Below, piece by piece: positions 26,711-36,700 of a stretch of DNA of 64,000 nucleotides (its first letter is position 1; each line of letters opens with the position of its first letter). A program made the translations under genes and the position numbers. The notes below the pieces were generated by a model that searched no databases, was not told where the DNA came from, and saw only the letters and a list, made by a program, of their open reading frames with translations. Origin of the DNA: Marinobacterium stanieri (GTDB taxonomy: Bacteria > Pseudomonadota > Gammaproteobacteria > Pseudomonadales > Balneatricaceae); assembly GCF_900155945.1 (NCBI RefSeq), contig NZ_FTMN01000012.1:1-64000 (forward strand), given 5' to 3'.

Positions 26711-28543
26711 TCAGCCTCCGAGGTGGTAGCGTGTTGCCAGGTGCTTCTTGAATCCCTTCACCACATGAAGAGCGTCGCGCAGCAGGTCACGTTCGAGCTT
26801 GTTTAACTGCTGCAGGTCAATCTGGTTGGGCGTGGGGTCCAGGCCATCTTCCTGCTCCTCCGCCCGACGGATCTGCTGACGCAGGCGCAGCTGGATAAAC
26901 AGGGCCAGCGCCTCGGACAGATCACTGCCATGTTCGGCCTGCATGACCTTCTGCTCCACCAGAGTTTCAATGCGCTGAAAAGTATTGGTCTTGAGAATAC
27001 GGTGCTCCAGTGCCAGGGTGCGCACGCCATGCACAATCGGGAAGATGCCGCCCTTCTTGATATCCAGCTGTCCCTTGTCCTTGAGGTTGCCGAAAAAGGT
27101 CAGCGGCGTATCAAACTCCACGGCAGCACGGGCAAAGTGGGAGAAGAACACATCATTGTTGCGCAGGTGGCGCAGGAACCAGTTGCGCGCCACCTTGAAC
27201 AGGGCTTCGTTGCCCGCTACAGGCTTTGCATCCACGGCAATGGCCAGGTTCATCTGGGCGTTACCTTCACAGGTGTCGGCCCAGTCACTCAGGTGCTGGG
27301 TCCAGTCCCCCACGGAGTTCACCCACTCCGGGTTGGATACCATGATATTGCCCGGGCAGGGTGGAAAACCGAACGAAATCAGGTTCTCGCTGAACCGGTT
27401 CAGGGTCTCCTGCATGCCGGGCCAGACCAGGTTTTCGCGGTAGATCAGGGCGTTATCCTGGTCGGTTTTCATGATCTGCTCACCACGCCCCTCCGACCCC
27501 ATCACGATCAAACACACATGAGGCTGCATGTCTGCCGGAATAATCAGATCGAACAGCTTGGAAATAATACGGCCGTTCATGGCCGCCAGCAGATCCATGG
27601 TGAAGCGGATCTTCACTCCGGCGGAAATCAGCGCCTTGATCAGCTCGTTCAGGCCCTGAGCCGCTTCGCGCAACTGCTCGATGGTACCGGCGCGCTCGAT
27701 ACGCAAACCGATCACGTGGGAATGGCTGGAGAAATAACTCAGTACATCGGTCAGCTCAACAACCCCGACCATGGACTGGCCATCCATTACCACGACCCTT
27801 TCAATCTGCTGCTGGGTCATCATGACCAGTGCATTGAACAGGTAATCTTCGTGATCGATGGTGATCAAGCGGAAGCTGGCCACATCGATGATATCGGTAT
27901 CCAGCGGTTTCTCATTGATCACCACCGCATCCAGCAGGTCGGTGCCGGTCACCATGCCGTAACGGCCGCCTCGGCGTGCCAGCAGACAGTCGGACTTGTG
28001 CTGACGCATCAGCTCGGTCGCCTGCTTGATGCTGGTTCCCTGCTCCACCACCAGCGGCTCACGCACAGTGGCATCCGTGATGCGAGCCAGCATGAACTCG
28101 GCCATGTCCTGGTTGCCGCCGTGTTGCGCGACAATCTCGCTTTTTACGGCCAGGTTCTGCTGGAAGTAATCGGCAAACTGGGCGTTGCTGGCGATCAGGT
28201 CCAGCAGAGTCCGCGTGGGCAGGATATGGCAGATGGTTTCTTCGTCCGCCACAAAGTTGTGAATGGCCGTGCCGCGCACCGCTGACCAGCCACCAAAGTA
28301 ATCTTCATTCTCGTAGTGAACAAAAATGTGCTGGCCACCACCTTCTTCACCCTTATCAGCCGCCTCGCTTTCGCTAACCCGGCCCTTGAGGATGATAAAC
28401 AGCCCTTCGGGCTTTTCACCTGCCGTAATGATCGCTTCGCCCTGCTGGAAGTATCCGATATCCAGATTCTTACCCAGCAGCGCCTGTTCGTCCTCATTCA
28501 GCAGGCTGAAGGGGATGTTGTCCATGTTAAATGCATCTGGCAT
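26711..28543 (-). CDS. cNMP-binding/CBS-domain DUF294 nucleotidyltransferase-like protein
   Basis: Predicted cytoplasmic signalling protein of 610 residues. Domains in order: cyclic-nucleotide-binding fold (about 15-125), two CBS motifs (about 150-270, VREPLVVEQGTSIKQATELM and DVASFRLITIDHEDYLFNAL), a DUF294 nucleotidyltransferase-like domain with MGSEGRGEQ and TDQDNALIY (near 350-365), and a DUF294 C-terminal helical domain. Related to GlnD-type transferases, but the reaction is unknown. ATG 28543 has AGGAGA 6 bases upstream; an earlier in-frame GTG (28558) would absorb that site. Likely cotranscribed with the symporter upstream. Confidence 0.85.
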   Translation of the reverse strand: MPDAFNMDNIPFSLLNEDEQALLGKNLDIGYFQQGEAIITAGEKPEGLFIILKGRVSESEAADKGEEGGGQHIFVHYENEDYFGGWSAVRGTAIHNFVADEETICHILPTRTLLDLIASNAQFADYFQQNLAVKSEIVAQHGGNQDMAEFMLARITDATVREPLVVEQGTSIKQATELMRQHKSDCLLARRGGRYGMVTGTDLLDAVVINEKPLDTDIIDVASFRLITIDHEDYLFNALVMMTQQQIERVVVMDGQSMVGVVELTDVLSYFSSHSHVIGLRIERAGTIEQLREAAQGLNELIKALISAGVKIRFTMDLLAAMNGRIISKLFDLIIPADMQPHVCLIVMGSEGRGEQIMKTDQDNALIYRENLVWPGMQETLNRFSENLISFGFPPCPGNIMVSNPEWVNSVGDWTQHLSDWADTCEGNAQMNLAIAVDAKPVAGNEALFKVARNWFLRHLRNNDVFFSHFARAAVEFDTPLTFFGNLKDKGQLDIKKGGIFPIVHGVRTLALEHRILKTNTFQRIETLVEQKVMQAEHGSDLSEALALFIQLRLRQQIRRAEEQEDGLDPTPNQIDLQQLNKLERDLLRDALHVVKGFKKHLATRYHLGG

Positions 28544-28580
28544 CCGTCGTCTCCTCACCCGGTTATTGCATCAGAGAGTA

Positions 28581-28601
28581 CCGGGGGCATCACGCCCCCG
28601 G
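28581..28601 (-). other. GC-rich stem-loop between symporter and DUF294 gene
   Basis: CCGGGGGC-(5-base loop)-GCCCCCGG forms an eight-pair stem 17 bases after the symporter stop. There is no following T-run on the minus strand, so it may be a processing or stabilising element that gives differential expression within the operon rather than a full terminator. Confidence 0.55.
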
Positions 28602-28617
28602 CTGATCCGTATCAGGC

Positions 28618-30390
28618 TCAGTGTGCGTGCGCCTGGGCAGCACCCCGGGGAATACGAATGTCCTCGATGATGGACTGGATTTCCTCCGGCGGCTCCGGCG
28701 TCATGGACGCCACCAGCATCGCCACCACAAAGTTCAAAAGCATGCCGACAGTACCGAAGCCTTCCGGCGAAATACCAAACAGCCACTGATCAGGCGTGCC
28801 GCCCATGAACTTGAAGTAAATAATATAGGCCATGGTGGACCCCAGCCCCACCAGCATGCCGCTGACGGCACCCTGAGTGTTCATGCGGGTGCTGAAGATA
28901 CCCAGCACGATGGCAGGAAATACCGAGGAAGCCGCCAAGCCAAAGGCCAGTGCGACCACCTGCGCCACAAACCCGGGCGGATTGATCCCGAAGTAGCCGG
29001 CAATGATGATGGCCACAATAGCCGCCAGGCGAGCGTACGTCAGCTCCTGCTTGTCGGTGATATTCGGGTTGATACTTTTCTTCATCAAGTCATGCGAGAT
29101 CGAGGTCGAAATCACCAGCAACAGGCCCGCTGCAGTCGACAGGGCTGCGGCCACGGCACCCGCCGCCACCAGCGCAATCACCCAATCCGGCAGGTTGGCA
29201 ATTTCCGGGTTCGCCAACACCATGATGTCACGATCAACATACACCTCATTGGCGCTGCTGGAGGCGTTTTCGGTCAAACGCTCGCCGTAATCACCACGCG
29301 AATCGATAAAGGCCGGTTTACCACCGTCAAACGCGGCGCCTGCCTGGTATTGCACCTTGCCATCGCCGTTCTTGTCGGCCCAGGCAATCAGGCCCGAGGA
29401 CTCCCAGTTTTTGAACCAGCTGGGCATCTGGGTGTACTCAACACCGGCATTGTCAGGACCATTGATGGTTTCGATCAGGTTCACGCGACCAAAGCCCGCT
29501 ACTGCCGGCACAGTGGTGTAAAGAATAGCGATGAAGATCAGCGCCCAGCCAGCGGAGATACGTGCATCCTTTACGCGCGGCACGGTGAAGAAGCGCACGA
29601 TAACGTGAGGCAGGCCCGCCGTACCGCACATCAGTGCAGCGGTCATGAAGAACATATCGATGGTGGTCTTGTTGCCCTGGGTGTACTGGTCAAACCCAAG
29701 CTCTGACGAGAGTTCATTCAGGGTCACTAGAACCGAACGCCCATCTTCCAGTGTTGCACCCAGGCCGATCTGAGGCAGGAAGTGACCGGTCACTTGCATG
29801 GACAAGAAGAAAGCCGGCACCATAAAGGCCATGATCAGCACACAGTACTGCGCCACCTGAGTGTAGGTAATGCCTTTCATGCCGCCCAAAACAGCATAGA
29901 AAAATACGATCACCATCCCGACGATAACCCCGGTATTGATATCAACGTGCAGATAGCGCGAGAACACGATGCCGACACCGCGCATCTGCCCGGCGACATA
30001 GGTAAAGGAGATAACGATGGTGCAGATAACGGCGATATAGCGCGCCGTTTTGGAGTAGTAGCGGTCGCCCACGAAGTCGGGCACGGTAAACTTGCCGAAC
30101 TTGCGCAGGTAAGGTGCCAGCAACATCGCCAGTAATACGTAGCCGCCGGTCCAGCCCATCAGATAGGCGGCCCCATCGCGACCAATGAAAGAGACAATCC
30201 CCGCCAGGGAGATAAAAGAGGCCGCAGACATCCAGTCCGCAGCAGTCGCCATGCCGTTGGCAACGGGCGGCACACCGCCCCCGGCAACATAGAATTCAGT
30301 TGTAGACCCGGCACGGGCCCAGATCGCAATGCCGATATAGAGGGCAAAAGAGCCACCTATAAACATGTAGGTCAGCAAATCGAGACTCAT
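28618..30390 (-). CDS. Sodium:solute symporter large subunit, copy A (VC_2705-type)
   Basis: Inner-membrane transporter of 590 residues in the SSS family, near ActP/acetate permease. Thirteen or so TM helices; the start MSLDLLTYMFIGGSFALY and the GSTTEFYVAGGGVPPVANGM and TAADWMSAASFISLAG segments match copy B (31410-33164) almost word for word. The periplasmic loop near 320-400 contains an EF-hand-like D-x-N-x-D-x-K stretch (WADKNGDGKVQY). Start at ATG 30390 with AGGAAG upstream, one codon inside a GTG. It follows a DUF4212 small-subunit gene by 27 bases. Acetate or another small carboxylate is the likely substrate, inferred from acs and CrbS/R nearby. Confidence 0.87.
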   Translation of the reverse strand: MSLDLLTYMFIGGSFALYIGIAIWARAGSTTEFYVAGGGVPPVANGMATAADWMSAASFISLAGIVSFIGRDGAAYLMGWTGGYVLLAMLLAPYLRKFGKFTVPDFVGDRYYSKTARYIAVICTIVISFTYVAGQMRGVGIVFSRYLHVDINTGVIVGMVIVFFYAVLGGMKGITYTQVAQYCVLIMAFMVPAFFLSMQVTGHFLPQIGLGATLEDGRSVLVTLNELSSELGFDQYTQGNKTTIDMFFMTAALMCGTAGLPHVIVRFFTVPRVKDARISAGWALIFIAILYTTVPAVAGFGRVNLIETINGPDNAGVEYTQMPSWFKNWESSGLIAWADKNGDGKVQYQAGAAFDGGKPAFIDSRGDYGERLTENASSSANEVYVDRDIMVLANPEIANLPDWVIALVAAGAVAAALSTAAGLLLVISTSISHDLMKKSINPNITDKQELTYARLAAIVAIIIAGYFGINPPGFVAQVVALAFGLAASSVFPAIVLGIFSTRMNTQGAVSGMLVGLGSTMAYIIYFKFMGGTPDQWLFGISPEGFGTVGMLLNFVVAMLVASMTPEPPEEIQSIIEDIRIPRGAAQAHAH

Positions 30391-30417
30391 CACTCAGCTT
30401 CCTTGACTTGGTGATTG

Positions 30418-30678
30418 TTATTCGTGGACGTCGTATTTTTCGTCGAGGCGGTTCATGCTGAACACATAGGCCCAGATCAAACCGATAAAGACATAAATTG
30501 CGCCCTGCTGGGCGAACCAGAAGCCAAGCGGGAAGCCGAAGAATTGAATCTGGTCAAGCGCATCCACGAATAGAATGCCGCAGCCGTAGGAGACCGCAAA
30601 CCAGATCACCATATAGGTGAAGATGATACGCAGGTTTTCGCGCCAGTAAGCGCGCGCGCTGTCCGGTTGGGAAGACAT
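30418..30678 (-). CDS. DUF4212 symporter small subunit, copy A
   Basis: 86 residues, two TM helices (FTYMVIWFAVSYGCGILF and FWFAQQGAIYVFIGLIWAYVF) and the family signature GFPLGFWFAQQG...MNRLDEKYDV. Such small proteins are always encoded just ahead of a VC_2705-type symporter and are thought to be its partner subunit. Copy B is 33168-33428. Confidence 0.87.
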   Translation of the reverse strand: MSSQPDSARAYWRENLRIIFTYMVIWFAVSYGCGILFVDALDQIQFFGFPLGFWFAQQGAIYVFIGLIWAYVFSMNRLDEKYDVHE

Positions 30679-30749
30679 AACACCATCCTGTTGTTTTTAT
30701 TTAAGGTGAGGTTCACCTTTGAATCTAACAAACAGGACAGGGTAAATAT

Positions 30750-30766
30750 GCCCCGACTTTAGTCGG
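30750..30766. promoter_or_regulatory. Shared acetate-locus element, site 1
   Basis: GCCCCGACTTTAGTCGG lies 72 bases upstream of the copy A small-subunit gene. Gene-wise it reads CCGACTAAAGTCGGGGC. The first 14 bases are identical at site 2 (33505-33518), and CTTTAGTCG recurs at site 3 upstream of crbS. The core CGACT-TT-AGTCG is palindromic, as expected of a LuxR-family dimer site, so CrbR is the obvious candidate binder. Confidence 0.5.
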
Positions 30767-30810
30767 AGCATTACGTGTAAAAACAGGTGTTTACCAAGGA
30801 TTGTAAATAC

Positions 30811-31317
30811 TTAGCGACACACCATCTGATACAGCGGAGCTGCCTGCACGACTTCACGCAAACTGCCGGCCACCATAGCCTTTTGCTCATTCAGCTCGAC
30901 CATCTCGCCCTTTTCACAGTTGAGCAGATGAACACTGTGTTCAACATGATCGGTATAGCTGCGCTCAAAGCGGTACAGCACCAGCTGCGCCAGAGTGCCA
31001 TCGTCCGTGACCTGGTGCGCCACACTGTTGCGATCCAGCACAGTGAAGGTATCGGTCATCGGAAACAGGAAAGTCCAGGGACGCCAGATCATGCTGTTGG
31101 CTTCGTATGAGACAACCACTGAGCCTTCCGGCAGTTGGCTGGTCTTGAACTCGAACCAGGTATATTCGTTGTAGATCGAATACCCCAGCATTCCCAGACC
31201 GGCGGCGGCCGGCACGATCCATTTGGGCAGTTTTTTTCGGGTCAGAGAGCGCAGGATCAGAGCGATACCCGCCGCGCCCAGGCCGGCAAAAACAGTGGCA
31301 ACCAGATTCCAGACCAT
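30811..31317 (-). CDS. Conserved hypothetical two-helix membrane protein
   Basis: 168 residues. TM1 at about 3-23 (WNLVATVFAGLGAAGIALIL) and TM2 at about 34-50 (IVPAAAGLGMLGYSIYNEY), followed by a soluble domain (about 55-168) with three Cys-poor beta-rich stretches and the pattern SMIWRPWTFLFPMTDTFTVLD. I do not recognise a function. It sits between the two symporter modules, immediately downstream of the copy B terminator and about 130 bases upstream of the copy A small subunit. Confidence 0.7.
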   Translation of the reverse strand: MVWNLVATVFAGLGAAGIALILRSLTRKKLPKWIVPAAAGLGMLGYSIYNEYTWFEFKTSQLPEGSVVVSYEANSMIWRPWTFLFPMTDTFTVLDRNSVAHQVTDDGTLAQLVLYRFERSYTDHVEHSVHLLNCEKGEMVELNEQKAMVAGSLREVVQAAPLYQMVCR

Positions 31318-31331
31318 ACTTCTACTTCCTG

Positions 31332-31362
31332 AAAAAAGTCGGGCTTCCAGTTGGAAGCCCGA
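31332..31362 (-). terminator. Rho-independent terminator after symporter copy B
   Basis: Minus-strand TCGGGCTTCC-(4)-GGAAGCCCGA followed by CTTTTTTC, about 48 bases after the symporter stop and just before the start of the two-helix membrane protein gene. It separates the two modules transcriptionally. Confidence 0.88.
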
Positions 31363-31409
31363 GGTGGTTCAACTTGTGACAGTCAGGCTGTCTGTTGAGT
31401 CATTATGAC

Positions 31410-33164
31410 TTAGTGGTCAACGGCAGATCCAGCACCTTTCGGGTAACGCACGCTTTCCACCAGTTCCTGAATCTCAACCGGCGGCTCTTCAGTTGCATTG
31501 GAGACAACGAAGGCCACTGTGAAGTTGATGATCGCACCGATTGCACCGAAGGACAGCGGGGAGATACCCAGGATCCAGTTATCAACGGTGTCCGGCAGGT
31601 TGGCAGTACCCGGGATGAAGAACCAGCCCTTGTACATGAAGATGTACACCAGGGTAGTGATCAGACCGGCCAGCATGCCTGCGATAGCGCCCTTGTTGTT
31701 CACGCGCTTGGAGAAGATACCCATCATCAGTACCGGGAAGATGGAAGCAGCCGCGATACCGAAGGCCAGTGCCACCACCTGGGCCGCAAAGCCTGGCGGG
31801 TTCATACCCAGGTAGGTTGCCACTACGATCGCTACGGTCATGGATGCACGTGCCGCCATGAGCTCGCCCTTCTCGGAGATATCCGGATTGATGGAGTTCT
31901 TGATCAAGTCATGACTTACCGCAGAGGAGATTGCCAGCAACAGACCTGCCGCAGTGGACAGTGCCGCCGCCAGACCACCGGCTGCGATCAGACCGATAAC
32001 CCAACCCGGCAGCTGTGCGATCTCGGGGTTCGCCAGTACCAGGATGTCGCGGTTGTAGGTCAGCTCGTTGCCTTCCCAGCCCTTGTCGGACATGTCGGCT
32101 TTATCGTTGTAGAACTGGATACGACCGTCATTGTTCTTGTCTTCGATGGTGATCAGCTTGGTTTCTTCCCAAGTTTTCATCCATTCCGGACGCTCATCGA
32201 TCTGGATTGACGGAGCATCAGTACCGTTCGGGTAAACAGTGTCGATCAGGTTCATACGAGCCATGGACGCAACCGCCGGAGCAGTCAGGTACAGCAGCGC
32301 GATGAAGATCAGCGCCCAACCGGCAGACCAGCGCGCATCAGCTACCTTCGGTACAGTGAAGAAGCGGATGATAACGTGCGGCAGACCAGCAGTACCGATC
32401 ATCAGCGTCAGGGTGAACAGCACCATGTTCAGCTTGTTCGGCACATCAGCGGTGTAAGCGGCAAAGCCCAGCTCCTGAACTACCTGGTCCAGTTTCGCCA
32501 GCAGCGGCATGCCGGATGCAGTGTGATCACCGAACAGGCCCAGCGCCGGAATCGGGTTACCGGTCAGCTCCATGGAAATGAAGATAGCCGGGATAGTGTA
32601 GGCCACGATCAGTACGCAGTACTGAGCCACCTGAGTGTAGGTGATGCCCTTCATACCGCCGAGTACGGCGTAGAAGAATACAACCACGGACGCGATAACC
32701 AGACCAGTATCCTTGTCCACTTCCAGGAAGCGGGAGAAGGCGATACCGGCACCCGCCATCTGGCCGATAACGTAGGTAGTGGACGCAACGATCAGACAGG
32801 CCACAGCGACCAGACGCGCCGGCTTGCTGTAGAAGCGATCGCCGATGAAGTCAGGTACGGTGAACTTGCCGAACTTACGCAGGTAAGGTGCCAGCAGCAT
32901 CGCCAGCAGCACGTAACCACCTGTCCAGCCCATCAGGAAGGTAGAGTTGGCATAACCACCGGCGGCAATCAGGCCCGCCATGGAAATGAAGGACGCTGCA
33001 GACATCCAGTCAGCAGCCGTTGCCATACCGTTAGCAACCGGGTGTACACCCCCGCCTGCTACGTAGAACTCTTTGGTGGAACCCGCACGGGCCCAGATTG
33101 CGATGCCGAAGTAGAGAGCGAAGGACGCGCCTACGAACAGAAGGTTGATATAAAACTGATCCAT
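31410..33164 (-). CDS. Sodium:solute symporter large subunit, copy B (VC_2705-type)
   Basis: 584 residues, SSS family. The N terminus (MDQFYINLLFVGASFALY) and the GSTKEFYVAGGGVHPVANG and TAADWMSAASFISMAG segments align with copy A at most positions, while the central periplasmic loop differs (NGTDAPSIQIDERPEWMKTW). GGAGGAG lies ahead of the ATG. It overlaps no other gene and follows its DUF4212 partner by 3 bases. The pair arose by tandem duplication; distinct loops suggest different affinity or substrate. Confidence 0.87.
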   Translation of the reverse strand: MDQFYINLLFVGASFALYFGIAIWARAGSTKEFYVAGGGVHPVANGMATAADWMSAASFISMAGLIAAGGYANSTFLMGWTGGYVLLAMLLAPYLRKFGKFTVPDFIGDRFYSKPARLVAVACLIVASTTYVIGQMAGAGIAFSRFLEVDKDTGLVIASVVVFFYAVLGGMKGITYTQVAQYCVLIVAYTIPAIFISMELTGNPIPALGLFGDHTASGMPLLAKLDQVVQELGFAAYTADVPNKLNMVLFTLTLMIGTAGLPHVIIRFFTVPKVADARWSAGWALIFIALLYLTAPAVASMARMNLIDTVYPNGTDAPSIQIDERPEWMKTWEETKLITIEDKNNDGRIQFYNDKADMSDKGWEGNELTYNRDILVLANPEIAQLPGWVIGLIAAGGLAAALSTAAGLLLAISSAVSHDLIKNSINPDISEKGELMAARASMTVAIVVATYLGMNPPGFAAQVVALAFGIAAASIFPVLMMGIFSKRVNNKGAIAGMLAGLITTLVYIFMYKGWFFIPGTANLPDTVDNWILGISPLSFGAIGAIINFTVAFVVSNATEEPPVEIQELVESVRYPKGAGSAVDH

Positions 33165-33167
33165 CGA

Positions 33168-33428
33168 TTACTCCTCCAGTCCCATCTCTGCATCAAGCTT
33201 GTTCATGCGCCAGGCGTAGAAGAAGATGATACCGATGAAGGTCAGAATTGAGCCCTGCTGAGCGAACCAGAAGCCCAGATCGGTGCCGCCGACAGTGATG
33301 CCGGACAACAGAGGACGGAACAGGATGCCGCAGCCGTAGGACACGAATGCCCAGACGACCAGGCTACCCAGGATCAGACGAAGGTTCGTCGACCAGTATA
33401 GAGCAGCTTTGGATTTATCATCTGCCAT
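33168..33428 (-). CDS. DUF4212 symporter small subunit, copy B
   Basis: 86 residues, start MADDKSKAALYWSTN at ATG 33428 with a GGAG site; the longer frame start at 33560 adds 44 unrelated residues and was rejected. Two TM helices (LGSLVVWAFVSYGCGILF and FWFAQQGSILTFIGIIFFYAW) and the same GTDLGFWFAQQG signature as copy A. Confidence 0.87.
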   Translation of the reverse strand: MADDKSKAALYWSTNLRLILGSLVVWAFVSYGCGILFRPLLSGITVGGTDLGFWFAQQGSILTFIGIIFFYAWRMNKLDAEMGLEE

Positions 33429-33504
33429 GGTGTTTCTCCGTTTTCTTGTTATTGGAGCCGGGAAGATACGAGATGATCTTGCATAAAGAACCGAAGCAAG
33501 AAAA

Positions 33505-33518
33505 GCCCCGACTTTAGT
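33505..33518. promoter_or_regulatory. Shared acetate-locus element, site 2
   Basis: GCCCCGACTTTAGT, identical to 14 bases of site 1 and at almost the same distance (76 versus 72 bases) from the start of the paralogous small-subunit gene. Confidence 0.5.
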
Positions 33519-33655
33519 AGAACTCAAAGGTTCAACTTTCTTATAAAACCAAATAATCACTATTAATCAACAAGTTACATAATAGCGTCAAAAACATGAC
33601 CCAGCTCATGTAATACAATAGTCAAGTACCGTTCATGATTTTAAACGGCCACTTT

Positions 33656-33664
33656 CGACTAAAG
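33656..33664. promoter_or_regulatory. Shared acetate-locus element, site 3 (crbS side)
   Basis: CGACTAAAG, in the same orientation relative to the downstream gene as sites 1 and 2, 4 bases ahead of a TATACT hexamer. Only nine bases match, so this is the weakest of the three. Confidence 0.35.
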
Positions 33665-33737
33665 ATGTATACTGTGATGCCGGACTTTTCAGCGGTACAC
33701 TCTATATCTGTCCCAACACTGATATGAGAGCCTCCTT

Positions 33738-36700
33738 ATGCTGTCTGGCTGGTCCATCATTCTGATCTCACTGGCTTACCTGGGCCTGCTGTTTGCCATC
33801 GCCTATTTCGGCGACAAAAGCAGTGCCGGGAAGCAATGGGCCAGCAACCCGGTGGTCTATTCACTGTCACTGGCCGTGTACTGTTCCAGCTGGACCTTCT
33901 ACGGCGCCGTGGGCCGTGCGGCCTCTACCGGCTGGGAGTTTCTGGCTACCTATCTGGGGCCTGCCATCGTATTCATGCTGGCGATCCGGGTGATCGAAAA
34001 AGTCTTTCTGGTCAGCAAGCAGCAGAACATCACCACCATTGCCGACTTTATCTCCTCGCGTTACGGCAAGAGCCAGGGACTGGCGGTTCTGGTCACCATC
34101 ATTGCCGTTATGGGCACCATTCCCTACATCGCGCTGCAGCTGAAAGCCGTCGCCATCAGCTATAACGCCCTGGCGCCCGGCGCCACCGAAGCCATGAGTA
34201 ACGGCAGCGATACGGCGCTGTTTGTGGCACTGGTAATGGCAGTATTCGCCATCCTGTTCGGTACCCGCCATATCGATGCCACCGAGCATCATGAAGGGCT
34301 GGTATTGGCCGTGGCCTTTGAATCCCTGATCAAGCTTACCGCTTTTGTCGGCGTGGGTCTGTTTGTGGTCTTTGGCCTGTTTGACGGGGTCGAAGAAGTC
34401 ACCAATCAGGTTATCGCCCAGCTGCGCCACAACGAGAACTTTGATACCGCTCTTAGCAGCGGCTTTCTGACCGAGATTGTACTGGCCTGCGCTGCCGCTA
34501 TCTGTCTGCCGCGCCAGTTCCACGTCAGCATCGTGGAAAATACCCGTCAGCGTAACCTGCTGACCGCACGCTGGCTGTTTCCCACGTATCTGCTGCTGAT
34601 GGCACTGTTTGTACTGCCCATCGCCACCGGCGGTATTACCTACTTCAGCAACACCGGTGTTGATGCCGACACCTATGTCCTGATGCTGCCTCTGGCCACA
34701 GGCTCCGAACACCTGGCGACGCTGGCCTTTATCGGCGGTTTGTCGGCGGCGACCAGTATGGTGATTGTGGCCAGTATCACTCTGGCCACCATGGTGTGTA
34801 ACGACATCATCATGCCCCTGCTGTTCCGTATCTCCTGGCTGCACCTGTCGCAGTCGAAGGATCTGGGCGCCCTGCTGCTGCGGGTACGACGCATCACCAT
34901 TATCTGCCTGCTGCTGATGGGCTATTTCTACTACCGCATTCTGGGTGAACAGGGGCCACTGGCCTCCTTTGGCTTGCTGGCATTCGTCGCAGCCATCCAG
35001 TTCCTGCCCGCCATTCTGGGCGGTATCTATTGGAAAGGCGGCACCCGTCACGGGGTGCTGGCGGGTCTGCTGGCCGGTTTCCTGCTTTGGCTCTACACTC
35101 TGGTGCTGCCCACACTGAACTCGGCCCGCCTGATCCCCTATGAATGGCTGCCACAGCTGACCGGCAACGAAGGCTGGCTCAGCCCCACCGGCCTGATGGG
35201 TATTGACGGTATGGACCCGCTTACCCACGGGGTGGTCTGGAGCCTGGGCGTAAACCTGCTGCTGTTTGTGATCGTCTCGCGGCTGGCAACACCGCGCCTG
35301 GTCGACCGCATTCAGGCCAGCGCCTTCGTCAACATCACCGCCAAGGGCATCACCGACCCCTCCCGTCACCTCGGGCAGGTTACCGTCGGTGACCTGCAGA
35401 TGCTGAGCGAGCGCTTCCTTGGCATGAGCCGCACCCGACAGGCGTTCAGCACCTTTGGCCAGCAACGTGGCGAAGGCCCACCCATGGCGGCGGAAAAAGC
35501 CACACCCGAGCTGATTCAGTACACCGAGCGCCTGCTGGCCGGTGCCATCGGTGCATCCTCCGCCCGCATCGTGATGGACTCCACCCTGCGCGGCAAGGAG
35601 ATGGAGATTGGTGACGTGGTCACCATTGTGGACGAGGCGTCTCAGGCACTGCGCTTCAACCGTTCACTGCTGCAATCCACCATCGAGAACATCAGCCTGG
35701 GCATCAGCGTAGTGGACCAGCAGATGCGGCTGGTGGCCTGGAACCAGCGCTATGTGGATATGTTCAACTACCCTGAAGGACTGATCTGCATCGGCCGCCC
35801 CATTGAGGAGGTGTTCCGCTATAACGCCATCAAGGGCGAGTACGGCCTGGGTGATGTGGAGCAACAGGTGCGCATGCGCCTGGACACCATCAGCTCCGGC
35901 GATCCTCACTCCTACGAACGCTTCCGACCCGATGGCACCGTGCTGGAAGTGCGTGGCAACCCCATGCCCAACGGCGGCTACGTCAACACCTACATGGATA
36001 TCACCGAGCACAAGCGCATTGAAGAAGCCTTGCGTGAGAGTGAGCAGAACATCCGCATCTACACCGATAACGTGCCGGTGCTGATCGGCTACCTGGACCC
36101 GGACAAACGCTTCCTGTTTATCAACAAGGCCTATGCCGATGCCTTTGGCCTGGACCGGCACAACATTGCCGGCATGTCGGCGCTGGAAGCCCTGCCGGAA
36201 GAGGAATACCTGCACAGACGTCAATATATTGACAAGGTATTGCGTGGTGAGCGCCAGCGCTTTGAAACCCGGCTGCCGACTCATGATGGCAGCGTTCGTT
36301 TTGCCGAGGTGACCTATATCCCGCATATTGGCGAATACGGCGATGTGCTGGGCTACTTTACCCTGTATCAGGACATCACCGAGCGCCGTAAGGCCGAGCA
36401 GGCCCTGCAGGAGACCAACGAGAACCTGGAGCAACGTGTGCGCGAGCGCACCCATGCCCTGTCCGTTGTGAACAAGGAGCTGCGCAAGGAGAACACCATC
36501 CGCGCCCTGATGGAGGACGAGCTGCGTCAGGCCAAGTCGGATGCGGAGGCCGCCAACTTCGGCAAGACCCGCTTCCTCGCAGCAGCCAGTCACGACCTGC
36601 TGCAGCCCTTGAACGCGGCCCGTCTATTTACCTCGGCACTGGCTCAGCAGAGCCACAGCGACGAAACCAGCCAGCTGGTGGAGAACCTGGACGGCTCACT

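Larger units (their letters stand above)
33429..33737. promoter_or_regulatory. Divergent promoter region between symporter copy B and crbS
   Basis: 309 bases without a gene. It holds site 2 (33505-33518, GCCCCGACTTTAGT) of the shared acetate element, 76 bases ahead of the small-subunit gene, and site 3 (33656-33664, CGACTAAAG) directed at crbS. A TATACT hexamer at 33668-33673 just after site 3 is a plausible crbS -10. The rest is AT-rich with no further recognised signal. The crbS ribosome site (GAGAGCCTCC region) is weak. Confidence 0.5.

Noticed and set aside
33867-35465. 532-codon open frame antisense to crbS
   Set aside because: Shadow of the symporter-like domain; composition dominated by Gln/His/Gly as expected of reversed membrane-protein codons.
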